Counted from the stretch's first letter, positions 1 to 8,806 are shown. The stretch: DNA of 64,000 bases from Imperialibacter sp040222815 (GCF_040222815.1 NZ_JAVKCH010000037.1:50884-114883), one strand, 5' to 3'. Program-made: numbers and translations. Notes: a model not told the origin generated them from the letters alone.

Positions 1-765
1 AAGAATGGTTTCTACGGCAGGGGAGATGTAGGTAATTTCCCCCTGTCTTGAGCAAAGGAGGATAATGTCTTTCGAGTGGGTGGCAAGCAGCTTATAAACT
101 CCTTCTTTCTCAGTGATGTCGTTTTTTATCAGCTCAAGATTGCTGGATGAAAGGCTGGAGAACGAATTTTTTTCCTTTGAAGAAGACCGTAGCAAGGCAT
201 CTAGTATGGTTTGTACCTGACGAACCTTAATAATGGTAGAGCCAAGGCCAAATGCTATGGCAAATATGCCCACGCAGATCAGGAGGATATTAAGGGAAAG
301 GTGTGATTTGCTGATGTCGCCGAAGGTAACCGAGGAGAGTGAGGTGATGGTGAGGAATAGAAATGGGATGGAGAACCAGAGCACCAACGATTTTTTCTCT
401 TTGTTTCCGAAAAGCAGCGCCGATATTCCAGTCAGTAGCGTAAAAAACAGTATTTGAATAGGCAGCATGCCGTCAAAAGCATATCCCAGGAGTATTGTGA
501 ACAAACTGGCGTTAGCCAGTGTACAGTATCTCTTCCAGAAACCTTTGTGGCTGTTGGTATATAGTGTAAGAGAAAAGTGGGTGAGGCTAATCAGAGCAAA
601 AGTAAAAGGCGCATCTATGTTATAGGTGCGGAAGAGTGAAAATGCAACGATAGCGTTAAGTGCGCCAAAGAAGTAATTGATAATATTGGTGGTTACAAAG
701 GCCTTGGAATCCTTTGCAGCCATCGGGCCTTTTTTCTCGTAACCGTTTAAAATTTCAACTAACAT
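1..765 (-). CDS. Membrane-bound PAS-domain sensor protein, probably a histidine kinase (3' part cut off by the window edge)
   Basis: I translated the minus strand directly: 255 codons stay open from ATG at 765 to the window edge. The N-terminus begins MLVEILNGYEKKGP. About five or six hydrophobic segments follow (roughly residues 28-190, e.g. SLNILLICVGIFAIAFGLG). A Ser-rich, charged linker (about 200-225) leads into the start of a PAS domain (about 226-255: YKLLATHSKDIILL, then GEITYISPAVETIL). Membrane module plus PAS is the usual front half of a Bacteroidota sensor histidine kinase, but the kinase domain itself lies outside the window, so that part is inference. An alternative start is the in-frame Met at residue 15. 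The next gene is divergent, across a 229-bp gap. Confidence 0.75.
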   Translation of the reverse strand, partial: MLVEILNGYEKKGPMAAKDSKAFVTTNIINYFFGALNAIVAFSLFRTYNIDAPFTFALISLTHFSLTLYTNSHKGFWKRYCTLANASLFTILLGYAFDGMLPIQILFFTLLTGISALLFGNKEKKSLVLWFSIPFLFLTITSLSSVTFGDISKSHLSLNILLICVGIFAIAFGLGSTIIKVRQVQTILDALLRSSSKEKNSFSSLSSSNLELIKNDITEKEGVYKLLATHSKDIILLCSRQGEITYISPAVETIL

Positions 766-994
766 AACCAGAGAGTAAAGTATGATTCAAAATTAAAGGG
801 TAGGCATCTCTCAGTTTTCGGAAGCTGGCGTGGCCCCTTACATGTATGTTTTTTTCTGCTATTCAATCGAAAAGCAAGCCCACTATGCAGTCATATGGTC
901 ACTATTCGGGCCATATATTGGACTAATTCAATATTATATATGATTTAAGCAACAGCATGAAATGTTTGGTTTTTGCTACTTTTGACATATAACT

Positions 995-1711
995 ATGAGA
1001 AAACTTCTTTTTGCGCATGAAAATCTTCCCGGGCCGGTTGTGGCGGGGTTTGTATTGACCTTGGTTTTCTTTGTCCACACCACGCTGTTCGCACAAAATC
1101 AGGTAGTTGAAAAACACTTTCGTATGATAGGGGAGGCAAGTCTTCAGCAGCTTCGCACGGCTTGCATCAAGGGGCGGTACGTGCCGCTAACGATGGAGCC
1201 AATCTCATTCGTGGCTTATCTGAAGTTTCCGGATAAGATAAAGATTGAGTGGACACAAGGGAGAGTGAAGTGGACGGATACCTATGCCAATGGGAGGGCT
1301 GTAAGCAGACAAGGCGGCATCACCACAGAGTTGGAAGGAAAGGAGTCGTTCGACCTGCTTTGGATGCTTAGATCGACATCGCCTTTGAGGGAGACGGGGG
1401 ACGGCCACTTCAGTTTGTCTTCCGAAAAATGGAACAACGGGGAATTTTACAAGCTGACACTTGACACTGAAGAGTCGCAATTGGAGTTTTTAGTTGACAA
1501 GGGGAGTTACGAGATAGCACTGGAAAGAATTATCAGCGTTTCAAAGTCATCAAAAAAAGACGTGCAGGAAATCAGGTACCTCAGATACATGGATCTCGGA
1601 GGTGTGAAAGTGCCAGCCGTGTTTGTGATGGACACTGAAGAAGGCAGTGCCGACTTAATCTACGACGAGGTGCTTTTGGGTTATCCTCTCAACGATAGCT
1701 TTTTTAACTGA
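995..1711 (+). CDS. Secreted LolA-like protein of unknown function
   Basis: 238 residues. A hydrophobic stretch at about 14-33 ending LFAQ looks like a signal peptide, so the product is probably periplasmic. The rest is beta-rich and resembles the LolA/LolB-like outer-membrane lipoprotein sorting fold (FRMIGEASLQQLRT near the start, FPDKIKIEWTQG in the first strands), but I see no diagnostic motif and call it LolA-like only by general pattern. It lies 10 bp upstream of the nitrilase gene in the same direction, so the two are probably co-transcribed. A TACTTTTG element at 977-984 resembles a Bacteroidota -7 box but lies too close to the ATG, with no matching upstream element, to be called a promoter. 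Confidence 0.6.
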   Translation: MRKLLFAHENLPGPVVAGFVLTLVFFVHTTLFAQNQVVEKHFRMIGEASLQQLRTACIKGRYVPLTMEPISFVAYLKFPDKIKIEWTQGRVKWTDTYANGRAVSRQGGITTELEGKESFDLLWMLRSTSPLRETGDGHFSLSSEKWNNGEFYKLTLDTEESQLEFLVDKGSYEIALERIISVSKSSKKDVQEIRYLRYMDLGGVKVPAVFVMDTEEGSADLIYDEVLLGYPLNDSFFN

Positions 1712-1721
1712 CAGCATCCAA

Positions 1722-2648
1722 ATGAAAGTAGCCATTATTCAACATGCCCCAGAATACCTTGATAAGAAGAGGAGTTTGGAAAAAGCCCTTGTGCTGATAA
1801 AGGAGGCGGCTAGTGGTGGCAATGTGCTGGCGGTTTTTGGGGAAAGCTGGCTAAGTGGCTACCCGGCCTGGCTCGACTACTGCCCCGGAGCTGCCCTTTG
1901 GAACCACGAGCCAACAAAGGAGGTCTTCGCAAAGACCTATGAAAATGCGATTGTGATCGACGGGCCTGAAATGGCGGCTTTACAGCAGGCAGCTGCCGAA
2001 CTTGGTATAGCTGTTTGCATTGGAATCAATGAGAAAAAAGGCAGCGGAAATGCCAATGGAACGTTGTTTAACTCAATGGCCCTAATCAACTCGGCTGGCG
2101 AGCTAGTGGTGCATCACCGAAAGCTGATGCCGACTTTCACGGAAAAATTGATCTATGGTGTCGGTGATGGAAATGGGTTGCGGTCAGCAGAAATCGCTGG
2201 CGCAAGAGTAGGTGGGCTCATTTGCTGGGAGCATTGGATGCCTCTTACACGGCAAGCAATGCACGAAACCGGGGAGGAAGTTCACATTGCTTTGTGGCCC
2301 ACAGTACACGAAATGCACCAGGTTGCCAGTCGTCAGTATGCTTTCGAGGGCCGGTGTTTTGTGCTGGCCGTTGGGCAGATACTGAGAGCGAAAGACATAC
2401 CCTCAGCGCTGGATTTACCCGATGACCTAAAAGCTAACCCCGAAAGCTTTCTTTTAAAAGGAGGAAGCTGTGTGGTAGCGCCCGACGGGTTTTACATCCA
2501 GAAGCCAGTGTTCGATTCGGAAGCTATAGTTGAAGTGGAGTTACCACTACGGGAGACTATAAAGGAAAAAATGACCCTTGATGTAACGGGTCATTATAAA
2601 AGGAGTGATATTTTTGACTTTCAGGTCGACAAGAGGAGAAACCAATAA
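1722..2648 (+). CDS. Carbon-nitrogen hydrolase, nitrilase family
   Basis: 308 residues, a full-length nitrilase-superfamily enzyme with all three catalytic residues visible: Glu41 (VFGESWLSGYP), Lys134 (HHRKLMPTF) and Cys168 in the nitrilase signature GGLICWEHWMPL. CWE after the nucleophile and the early PAW segment fit the true nitrilase branch (nitrile to carboxylate plus ammonia) better than amidases or carbamoylases. The substrate cannot be read from sequence. It has no signal peptide, so it is cytoplasmic. It follows the LolA-like gene by 10 bp. Its stop codon lies inside a hairpin shared with the convergent downstream gene. Confidence 0.88.
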   Translation: MKVAIIQHAPEYLDKKRSLEKALVLIKEAASGGNVLAVFGESWLSGYPAWLDYCPGAALWNHEPTKEVFAKTYENAIVIDGPEMAALQQAAAELGIAVCIGINEKKGSGNANGTLFNSMALINSAGELVVHHRKLMPTFTEKLIYGVGDGNGLRSAEIAGARVGGLICWEHWMPLTRQAMHETGEEVHIALWPTVHEMHQVASRQYAFEGRCFVLAVGQILRAKDIPSALDLPDDLKANPESFLLKGGSCVVAPDGFYIQKPVFDSEAIVEVELPLRETIKEKMTLDVTGHYKRSDIFDFQVDKRRNQ

Positions 2649-2665
2649 AGATTATTGGTTCTCCT
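2634..2665. terminator. Bidirectional hairpin between convergent genes
   Basis: A 9-bp perfect stem AACCAATAA / TTATTGGTT (2640-2648 and 2652-2660) with loop AGA is extended outward past a one-base bulge by AGGAG/CTCCT. The stop codons of both the nitrilase and the facing small membrane protein are inside the stem. There is no clear T-run, so it may act as a transcript-end stabiliser as much as a terminator. Confidence 0.5.
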
Positions 2666-2978
2666 TCTGTTCCATTTTGTGTGAGATAAAAAGTCCTGCG
2701 CCTCCAAAGATGAAAATCATGGAAAAATAGGCCACCTCTTCATCTCTGAAAAAGCCTTCAATAAGACCTCCAAATAAAATTCCGCAGCCTACACCAATAA
2801 ACAGCAAGCCAAATTTAAGCGCAATGCTATTGGTTGACTTCCCTCTGAAAACATTGGGGTCGGCACCCTTCTCGATGGCAGCTAGTCTTTCTTCGTTAAG
2901 AAACTTCCTCCAAAAGATGATGGTGATGGCAATGGAGGTAAACAGCGCTAATGGGATTAATACTTCTGGTCCGTGCAT
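2652..2978 (-). CDS. Small membrane protein, DUF6249-like
   Basis: 108 residues with three hydrophobic segments (about 6-24, 52-72, 84-98) and the phrase NEERLAAIEKGADPNVF after the first, which is typical of DUF6249-type Bacteroidota inner-membrane proteins. Members of this family often sit beside an ECF sigma factor gene, as here (divergent sigma factor starts at 3093). The function is unknown. The 5' flank holds the left arm of the 13-bp inverted repeat described separately. Confidence 0.7.
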   Translation of the reverse strand: MHGPEVLIPLALFTSIAITIIFWRKFLNEERLAAIEKGADPNVFRGKSTNSIALKFGLLFIGVGCGILFGGLIEGFFRDEEVAYFSMIFIFGGAGLFISHKMEQKENQ

Positions 2979-2998
2979 GATATTTTAAGTTTTGATTT

Positions 2999-3091
2999 GC
3001 CCCTATGACGCCCGGCTTCCTGCGGCGGTTACAAATGAAACTTTATTATTTTTTTCGGTAACTTCTGTGTCTAAACGTGCGTCATAGGGGC
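2999..3091. repeat. Perfect 13-bp inverted repeat between divergent genes, right arm over the sigma factor ribosome-binding site
   Basis: GCCCCTATGACGC at 2999-3011 is repeated as its exact reverse complement GCGTCATAGGGGC at 3079-3091, 67 bp apart. With a one-base gap the match extends outward into TTTTGA/TCAAAA. The right arm ends one base before the GTG start at 3093 and contains the purine run AGGGG that would be the Shine-Dalgarno sequence. It could be a paired operator for autoregulation, or an RNA stem hiding the ribosome-binding site. Confidence 0.6.
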
Positions 3092-3092
3092 G

Positions 3093-3668
3093 GTGTCAAA
3101 AACTAGTTATACTGAAGAGGAGCTAATCACCTTTATTAAAAAGGGGGAGTCTGCCTACTTTCGCCATTTGGTAGACAGGCACAAAAGCTATGTTTACACG
3201 CTTGCTCTCAGGGTGGCGGGCTCGCACGAAGACGCCCAGGAGGTAGCACAAGATTCTTTTATTAAGGCCTATAACAATATTTCGTCGTTCAAAGGCGACG
3301 CCAAATTCAGTACATGGCTTTATAGAATTGTTTTTAACACTGCGATAAGTAAAAGGAGGAAAAAAAGGCTACCTGAAACAGATATTGAGAAGGCTTCCGG
3401 CGTTTTGGATGCGGACAGTATGAACTCCAGTGAGCTGCTTTCTCAAAAGGAAAGGAGGGCCTGGATCAACAAGGCGATTGAAAGGTTGCCTGAGGATGAT
3501 GCGTTTTTGATTACACTCTATTACTTTCAGGAGCTGACGCTGGAGGAGATTGAAAAAATTACTGGGTTTGCTCCCAACAACGTTAAAGTAAAAATTTTCA
3601 GGGCACGAAAAAAGCTGGCCGAATGGCTGGGAAAGTGCTTGAAAGAGGAAATAACCTCATTGACCTAA
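3093..3668 (+). CDS. ECF-family RNA polymerase sigma factor
   Basis: 191 residues with the two-domain sigma-70 ECF layout. Region 2 covers about 20-90 (FRHLVDRHKSYVYTLALRV, then DAQEVAQDSFIKAYNNI, then STWLYRIVFNTAISKRRKK). Region 4 covers about 130-185 (AIERLPEDDAFLITLYYF, ELTLEEIEKITGFAPNNVKVK, RARKKLAEWL). It starts at GTG 3093 with a purine-rich AGGGGCG just upstream. It is followed after 12 bp by a membrane protein that fits the anti-sigma role, so the pair is probably an operon. The inverted repeat over its 5' end suggests control at the promoter or at translation. Confidence 0.93.
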   Translation: MSKTSYTEEELITFIKKGESAYFRHLVDRHKSYVYTLALRVAGSHEDAQEVAQDSFIKAYNNISSFKGDAKFSTWLYRIVFNTAISKRRKKRLPETDIEKASGVLDADSMNSSELLSQKERRAWINKAIERLPEDDAFLITLYYFQELTLEEIEKITGFAPNNVKVKIFRARKKLAEWLGKCLKEEITSLT

Positions 3669-3680
3669 AAAGAAAAGGCA

Positions 3681-4193
3681 ATGGAAAACATGGAACAAAA
3701 ATTATTCGACTATTTAGAAAATAAACTTCCAGCCGGTGAGAGGAAGGAGCTGGAGAAGCAAATAAGCAAGGACAACATTTTGCAAAAGCAGTTGATAAGC
3801 ATGCAAAATGCTGACAAGCTAATGACTGAACATAACATGATGGAATTCGATGATATGTTTTTCACCGATAACATCATGAATAGGATAGAGGCCGGAAGAG
3901 CCAGGGCCAGTAAGAGCAACCGACTTCTTTGGATGGCACTGGGGATTTTTGCAGCTATGTTTGCTGGGGTACTGAGTATGCTGCCTTTATTTCAGGAAAC
4001 GACACCAGCCCCAAATGTAGAGGACAATTATCTCCCAAAGTTGCCAGCATTTGACTTTACTCCCATGATCGAAATGATCAACAACCCTGCCCTTATTCAG
4101 CTAGTGGTGGTTGCCACGGCCATTGCTGTCTTGCTGGTGGCTGACAAATTTTTAGGTGGGAAGTTCAAACCTAACCTGCCGTCTCTCTTTTAG
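3681..4193 (+). CDS. Probable anti-sigma factor, two-segment membrane protein
   Basis: 170 residues. A cytoplasmic helical N-terminal half (MENMEQKLFDYLENKLPAGE and on to about 80) resembles anti-sigma N-terminal domains of Bacteroidota. Two hydrophobic segments follow, at about 83-105 and 138-158, separated by a short Pro-rich periplasmic loop. No HxxxCxxC zinc-binding anti-sigma motif is present. The anti-sigma assignment rests on position directly after the ECF sigma gene and on this topology. No known domain was recognised beyond that. Confidence 0.6.
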   Translation: MENMEQKLFDYLENKLPAGERKELEKQISKDNILQKQLISMQNADKLMTEHNMMEFDDMFFTDNIMNRIEAGRARASKSNRLLWMALGIFAAMFAGVLSMLPLFQETTPAPNVEDNYLPKLPAFDFTPMIEMINNPALIQLVVVATAIAVLLVADKFLGGKFKPNLPSLF

Positions 4194-4249
4194 CTTCGAG
4201 ATAGCGGTTGCGGAGGGGCAGGTCAGAAAATATTACCGAAGGGTATTCA

Positions 4250-4426
4250 TTAGCTCCCACAGCCCACGCACTCAAATTCAGAGTTGCTCGGGCGGACTCC
4301 CTCAAGTGTCATTTTGAGGTTATGGATTTTATCCCTGATCTCCATGTCTTGAAACATGTCGCCGGTAAGCTTGCCTTCCAGTGTTGCGATTTCGCCTTCA
4401 ACGGTGGTTTTTTCCTGATCAGTCAT
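4250..4426 (-). CDS. 58-residue protein ending in CVGCGS, downstream of the SNF2 helicase
   Basis: Read by hand: ATG at 4426, TAA at 4250. The protein is mostly charged helix (MTDQEKTTVEGEIATLEGKL, then TGDMFQDMEIRDKIHNLKM) followed by a C-terminal tail SEFECVGCGS. The only two cysteines are in a CxxC pair at the extreme C-terminus, suggesting metal binding or redox, which is inference. It starts 12 bp after the helicase stop codon on the same strand, so co-transcription is likely. I recall similar short CxGCGS-ending proteins in Bacteroidota, without a known function. The start has a purine-poor upstream region, which is normal here. Confidence 0.65.
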   Translation of the reverse strand: MTDQEKTTVEGEIATLEGKLTGDMFQDMEIRDKIHNLKMTLEGVRPSNSEFECVGCGS

Positions 4427-4438
4427 TACTAGTGGTTT

Positions 4439-7384
4439 TTAGGTTAATAGATTCTGGATATCTTCTTTCGAAAGATTTTTTACAAAACTCTCTTCGGTGC
4501 TAATTAATTCCGTAGCCAGCTTCATTTTTGACTGCTGAAGTGCCAATATTTTCTCCTCTACAGTGTTCTTCGTGATGAATTTGTAGGTAAAAACCTTGTT
4601 TTCCTGCCCAATTCTGTGCGCTCTGTCCACGGCTTGTGCCTCCACGGCCGGGTTCCACCAGGGGTCGAGGAGGAACACATAATCGGCCTTGGTTAAGTTT
4701 AGTCCTAAACCTCCTGCTTTCAGAGAGATAAGGAACACCTTAATGGAGGGATCATTTTGAAACTTCTCTACCTGTGCCTGGCGGTCCTTGGTGGAGCCGT
4801 CGAGATAGCAATAGGTAATTCTGTTTTCCTTCAGGTAATTTTCCAGCAAAGCCAGGTGTTTCACAAACTGACTAAAAACCAATATTTTGTGGTCTTTGCC
4901 GACAGCTGTTGCCAGCATGTGGGTCACGTCCTCCATCTTTCCTGAGTCGCCACCATAGTCGGGATCAACGAGCTTGGGGTGGTTGGCTATCTGCCGGAGC
5001 TTTGTCAGGCCCTGTAGCAAAATCATGTGCGACTTGTTGACGCCATCCGTTTCTATCTGATCCATGATTTTGTTTCTGAACAGCGACTTGGCTGTTTCAT
5101 ACTCCTCTTCCTGCATGGCAGTCATGGTGCAATACTGAACGTTTTCAACTTTCTCGGGCAACTCAGTAGCCACCTGGTTTTTCTTCCTCCGCAGAATAAA
5201 CGGTTTTATAATGGCGTAAAGCTTCTGAACCTTCTTTTCGTCGTTCTTTTTTTCAATCGGGTTAAGAAACTCATTTTTGAAAAATGCCTGATTTCCCAAA
5301 AGTCCAGGATTGATAAAGCTCATTTGCGACCACAAGTCCAGCGTGGTGTTTTCGACTGGTGTTCCCGTCAGAATAAGTTTGTGCTTCGATCGAAGTTTCT
5401 TCACCGACTTGGCAATATTGGACGATGGGTTCTTAATGGCTTGCGACTCATCGAGGATAATGTAATTGAAGTAAAATTTTTCCAACAAGTCGACGTCAAG
5501 CCGCACAATGCCGTAGCTGGTAAGCACCAGGTCGTAGTCGGCAAATTTGGTCACATCTTTCTCTCTCTGTGTGCCTGTGTAGTTCAGCACTTTGAGGCCG
5601 GGAGTAAACTTTATTGCTTCTTTTTCCCAATTGTAGATAAGCGATGTAGGCATCACAAGCAAGCTGGTGCCGGTGTTGCCGTTTTGTTCTTCTTTCACAG
5701 CTTGAAGCATTGCTAGCGTCTGCACTGTTTTCCCCAGGCCCATGTCGTCCGCCAGGCAGCCACCAAAGTTGTAGCTGTTGAGGAACCTTAGCCAATTGAA
5801 CCCCGCCTTCTGATAGGGTCTTAGAGTGCCCTTAAAATGCAATGGTGCCGGGAAGTCTTCGATCTCCTCAAAGCCACGCAACTTCTCCAGTTTTCTGCTG
5901 AGTGTCACGGTTGCCAGGTCGCTATTGCTCAACTCCTTAACCAGCGCCAGGTGATGTTTTTTGAGTGAAACGGCACTTCCATCAGCTTTGCCATCTTCGG
6001 CAAAATTGAAAAGCTCTGAATATTCCGTAAACCAGGCCTCAGGGATAACGGCGATTTCCCCATTGGGGAGTGTAATTTCCCGCTGTTTACGAATGATATG
6101 CTTTCGGATGGTTTGAAATGGAATTTCAAACTCCCCGAACCGAACCGTGGCAAAAATGTCGAACCAGTCAATATTTTCTCGAACCTCAATCGAGATTTGG
6201 GACGTGCCAATAAAGTACCGTTTGTCTCCCTTCTGATTTTGCTGAAGTTTGACACCAAGGTCAGCCAGCTTAGGGGCGGTAAAAGACATCCAACTGAATG
6301 CTTCCCCTTTGTTCAAGGTGGCCTTTGCATGCTTCAACTCCAGGCCCGACTCTTTCAGTATGGCAATAATTTCCCGCTCTCTTACCAGGTCACGATTGAC
6401 CCTGTGAAATGTGTAATCGTCTCCGTTTTGCTCTACCGACACACTCACTTCTGTCAGATTTTCAGCTTTGAACTTGTACGGGCCGTATTGAAAAACGAGC
6501 TCAAAAAGCATTTTTTCATCGTTGGGATCGCCCGCCACAGCCACATTGCCCTCGTCGGAAAAGAGTGATAGCTCTTTTGTTGATGCAAGCTCAGAAAAAG
6601 TGATAACAGCCTTTGGGGGGAAGCTAACAGTGTTGATGGTAAAGCCTTTGGCATATACGTCAAAAGCTGCAACGAGAGGAGCGACGAATTTCCTGTAGTA
6701 AGTATCCTCCACCGACTTGGGGATCACAATAAATTTCTTGTTCAAAAACGGCATTAGCTTATGGCCGTCTACTTCTTTTTTGAAAGTGAACAGCATATTG
6801 TCCATCACCATCCAGGCCGGCTTTTTACTTACGATGTAGGCTCCCTTGTTGTTGAACTCAAGCTTTTCGCCGTTCAGCTTTAGTGTTGGGAAGTAATGAG
6901 TGTTGTCTTCATTTCGCCTGAAGTGGAAGAGAACAGTGGCTGGTTCGTTCTGCCATTCCAACTTTTTCCAGGCAGGGTCACCATCTCGTCCCATTTCGTA
7001 AACCTCCTTGTTCACCATCAAGGGCAGTAGTTTTCCTCTCCTTCTTTCCAGGTATTGCTCAATTTCCTGCTGTAGCAGCTTGTTTCCCTTTTCGCTGTCG
7101 TAGGTTTTCAAAAAGAACTCAGCTGGCTTGATCTTTTTTTTATGAAAGTGACTCACTACCGCATCCTGCTGCATCGAGTCCATCGTCTTTATGATCTCGT
7201 AGTCGACTTCGTCCAGTCCGGCAGCAAACTCCTGTGCGTTCTTGAAGGAAATATTTTGAGAAGCCAAAGAAAGCCTGCCTTTTTCATCTACTTGTACAAC
7301 GAACGATTCCGCCAAATACCCGAGGTACTCGTGCTGGAACAGAGAATAAATTAATTTGAATGGTTTTGCTGGCGAAACGTTCAT
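4439..7384 (-). CDS. SNF2/RapA-family DEAD/DEAH-box helicase-like ATPase
   Basis: 981 residues. The C-terminal half holds a complete SNF2 motor: Walker A GGCLADDMGLGKT (about 540-552), motif Ia VMPTSLIYNWEKE, DEAH-variant DESQAIKNP (about 643), motif III LILTGTPVENTTLDLW, and helicase C-terminal motifs ILVFSQFVKHL, SLKAGGLGLNLT and DPWWNPAVEAQAVDRAHRIG (to about 940). The first roughly 500 residues are a beta-rich domain seen in Bacteroidota SNF2 proteins, with no assigned role. The family remodels protein-DNA or RNA polymerase-DNA complexes using ATP; the target here is unknown. It is likely co-transcribed with the 58-residue CVGCGS protein. Confidence 0.92.
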   Translation of the reverse strand: MNVSPAKPFKLIYSLFQHEYLGYLAESFVVQVDEKGRLSLASQNISFKNAQEFAAGLDEVDYEIIKTMDSMQQDAVVSHFHKKKIKPAEFFLKTYDSEKGNKLLQQEIEQYLERRRGKLLPLMVNKEVYEMGRDGDPAWKKLEWQNEPATVLFHFRRNEDNTHYFPTLKLNGEKLEFNNKGAYIVSKKPAWMVMDNMLFTFKKEVDGHKLMPFLNKKFIVIPKSVEDTYYRKFVAPLVAAFDVYAKGFTINTVSFPPKAVITFSELASTKELSLFSDEGNVAVAGDPNDEKMLFELVFQYGPYKFKAENLTEVSVSVEQNGDDYTFHRVNRDLVREREIIAILKESGLELKHAKATLNKGEAFSWMSFTAPKLADLGVKLQQNQKGDKRYFIGTSQISIEVRENIDWFDIFATVRFGEFEIPFQTIRKHIIRKQREITLPNGEIAVIPEAWFTEYSELFNFAEDGKADGSAVSLKKHHLALVKELSNSDLATVTLSRKLEKLRGFEEIEDFPAPLHFKGTLRPYQKAGFNWLRFLNSYNFGGCLADDMGLGKTVQTLAMLQAVKEEQNGNTGTSLLVMPTSLIYNWEKEAIKFTPGLKVLNYTGTQREKDVTKFADYDLVLTSYGIVRLDVDLLEKFYFNYIILDESQAIKNPSSNIAKSVKKLRSKHKLILTGTPVENTTLDLWSQMSFINPGLLGNQAFFKNEFLNPIEKKNDEKKVQKLYAIIKPFILRRKKNQVATELPEKVENVQYCTMTAMQEEEYETAKSLFRNKIMDQIETDGVNKSHMILLQGLTKLRQIANHPKLVDPDYGGDSGKMEDVTHMLATAVGKDHKILVFSQFVKHLALLENYLKENRITYCYLDGSTKDRQAQVEKFQNDPSIKVFLISLKAGGLGLNLTKADYVFLLDPWWNPAVEAQAVDRAHRIGQENKVFTYKFITKNTVEEKILALQQSKMKLATELISTEESFVKNLSKEDIQNLLT

Positions 7385-7560
7385 TAATAGATTCTAAAAA
7401 TTTTCAAACCTGAAAACTAACCATTATCGGTCAAATAAGCATTAAAATTCTGTAATCTGTTAGACTTTAAAATCAAGGAAGTTTCGCCAATCAGTTGAAA
7501 ACTAAAACATTGATAGTGTTATTGGTGGAGCACCCGAGGGCGATTCATTTTATATACGGC

Positions 7561-7585
7561 AAAAAATGAACCGCCGGTGGGTTCA
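7561..7585 (-). terminator. Rho-independent terminator of the permease gene
   Basis: On the minus strand a TGAACC/GGTTCA stem (7580-7585 with 7567-7572) and a 7-nt loop are followed directly by six T residues (7566-7561). The first stem bases are the TGA stop codon of the permease itself. Confidence 0.55.
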
Positions 7586-8806
7586 CAAGTCGCCGATAAA
7601 CTTTGATTTGCTGGCCAGGTAGGCGGGTCTGTAGGAGGCAAGCAAGGTGACCAGGATAGAAAGCACAGCGGTAATGGCAACGTCCAGGGGATCGATGAGC
7701 ACAGGATAGGCGTCTACAATGGAGCTTTGCATACCCAAAGAAATGACTCCAAACTGCTGTTGAAGATAGCTTATGGTAAGGCCCAGCACCAGGCCGACTG
7801 AGGCGCCAATGAGCCCGATAAGTGCACCTTCCGACACGAAAATCCTCCGGATGAGCTTGTCTGTGGCACCAAGCGCATAGAGGATTGCCACATCCTTTTT
7901 CTTTTCAAGGGCAAGCATGGAAAGCGAGAAGAAGATGTTAAATGAGGCAATAGCTACAATAAACGAGAAGGTCAGAAAAACGAAAAACTTCTCCCACTTC
8001 AGTATTTTAAAGAGGTCGGAGTGTTGCTCTTCTGAAGTTTGGATTTTGAATTGGTCGCCAAGTAGTTTTTGTAGGGCCGGCTTCACAGCTTCTGGGGTGA
8101 AACCCTCTTGTAGTTGCAGCTCCAGGCTTGTTCTTTTGTTGCCAAACTCAGTTAATGTGACGGCAAAATCAAGTGGGACGAAGATGTAGGTCTCGTCGTA
8201 CTGTTTCTCAAGAGCAAAAAAGCCACCTGGCATAATGCTTTGCTTATTGAAATAGCTCGATGGGCTTAACGAGCCTGGGTTCACATTTTTTGGGTAATGA
8301 AGCTGTAGTGCGAGGAAATCGTTGTTGGCCGAAATTGAAAGGGCGTACTGAATGCCACGCCCAATAATGGCCCTTGGCATTTTGTCTTTCTTTAGAAGGA
8401 GTTCGCCCTGAACAAGGTGCTCTTCAAAGCGGTGGTTGCTGATGAAATTATCGCTAACACCCTTTATTTTCGCCACCATGTCGGTGTCGTTGTAGGAAAT
8501 GAGCACAAAGTCTTCGATTACTTCAGACACAATCGATACACCCGGAACAGCCGCTATTGAATCAATCAGGCTTTTGTTGGCTGCAAAAGTTTTCCCCTTT
8601 GAAGCCTCTACTTTTATCTGCGAGTCAAATGTGCCGTACAGGTTTCTGAGAATATCCTCCAGCCCATTGAAAAATGAGAGCCCAATGATCAATGCCATGG
8701 TGCCAACGGCAACCCCTACCATGGAGATGATGGAAATAACGTTGATGAAGTTTTTCTTTTTCTTGGAGACGAAATACTTCCTGGCGATGAATAGAGGTAG
8801 ATTCAA
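7583..8806 (-). CDS. ABC transporter permease, LolC/LolE-FtsX type
   Basis: 407 residues with the MacB-core plus FtsX architecture: N-terminal transmembrane helix at about 23-46 (INVISIISMVGVAVGTMALI), a large periplasmic domain (about 50-270), then three C-terminal helices (about 275-300, 323-350, 372-395) with the EKKKDVAILYALGAT motif typical of FtsX permeases. Such permeases work with a LolD-like ATPase in lipoprotein release or related envelope export. No ATPase gene is adjacent, so the partner must be elsewhere. It lies 12 bp downstream of rbfA. Confidence 0.88.
   Translation of the reverse strand: MNLPLFIARKYFVSKKKKNFINVISIISMVGVAVGTMALIIGLSFFNGLEDILRNLYGTFDSQIKVEASKGKTFAANKSLIDSIAAVPGVSIVSEVIEDFVLISYNDTDMVAKIKGVSDNFISNHRFEEHLVQGELLLKKDKMPRAIIGRGIQYALSISANNDFLALQLHYPKNVNPGSLSPSSYFNKQSIMPGGFFALEKQYDETYIFVPLDFAVTLTEFGNKRTSLELQLQEGFTPEAVKPALQKLLGDQFKIQTSEEQHSDLFKILKWEKFFVFLTFSFIVAIASFNIFFSLSMLALEKKKDVAILYALGATDKLIRRIFVSEGALIGLIGASVGLVLGLTISYLQQQFGVISLGMQSSIVDAYPVLIDPLDVAITAVLSILVTLLASYRPAYLASKSKFIGDL

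Noticed and set aside
977..984. TACTTTTG as promoter of the LolA-like gene
   Set aside because: No TTG-type element lies 19-21 bp upstream, and transcription would begin only a few bases before the ATG.
4208..4432. A 74-codon plus-strand frame in the gap between anti-sigma and SNF2 genes
   Set aside because: The minus strand of the same DNA encodes the more protein-like CVGCGS product placed as an operon member.
5027..5716. A 229-codon plus-strand frame opposite the SNF2 motor domain
   Set aside because: The sense strand encodes conserved helicase motifs here; the translation of the antisense frame is compositionally odd (Cys/His/Phe-rich).
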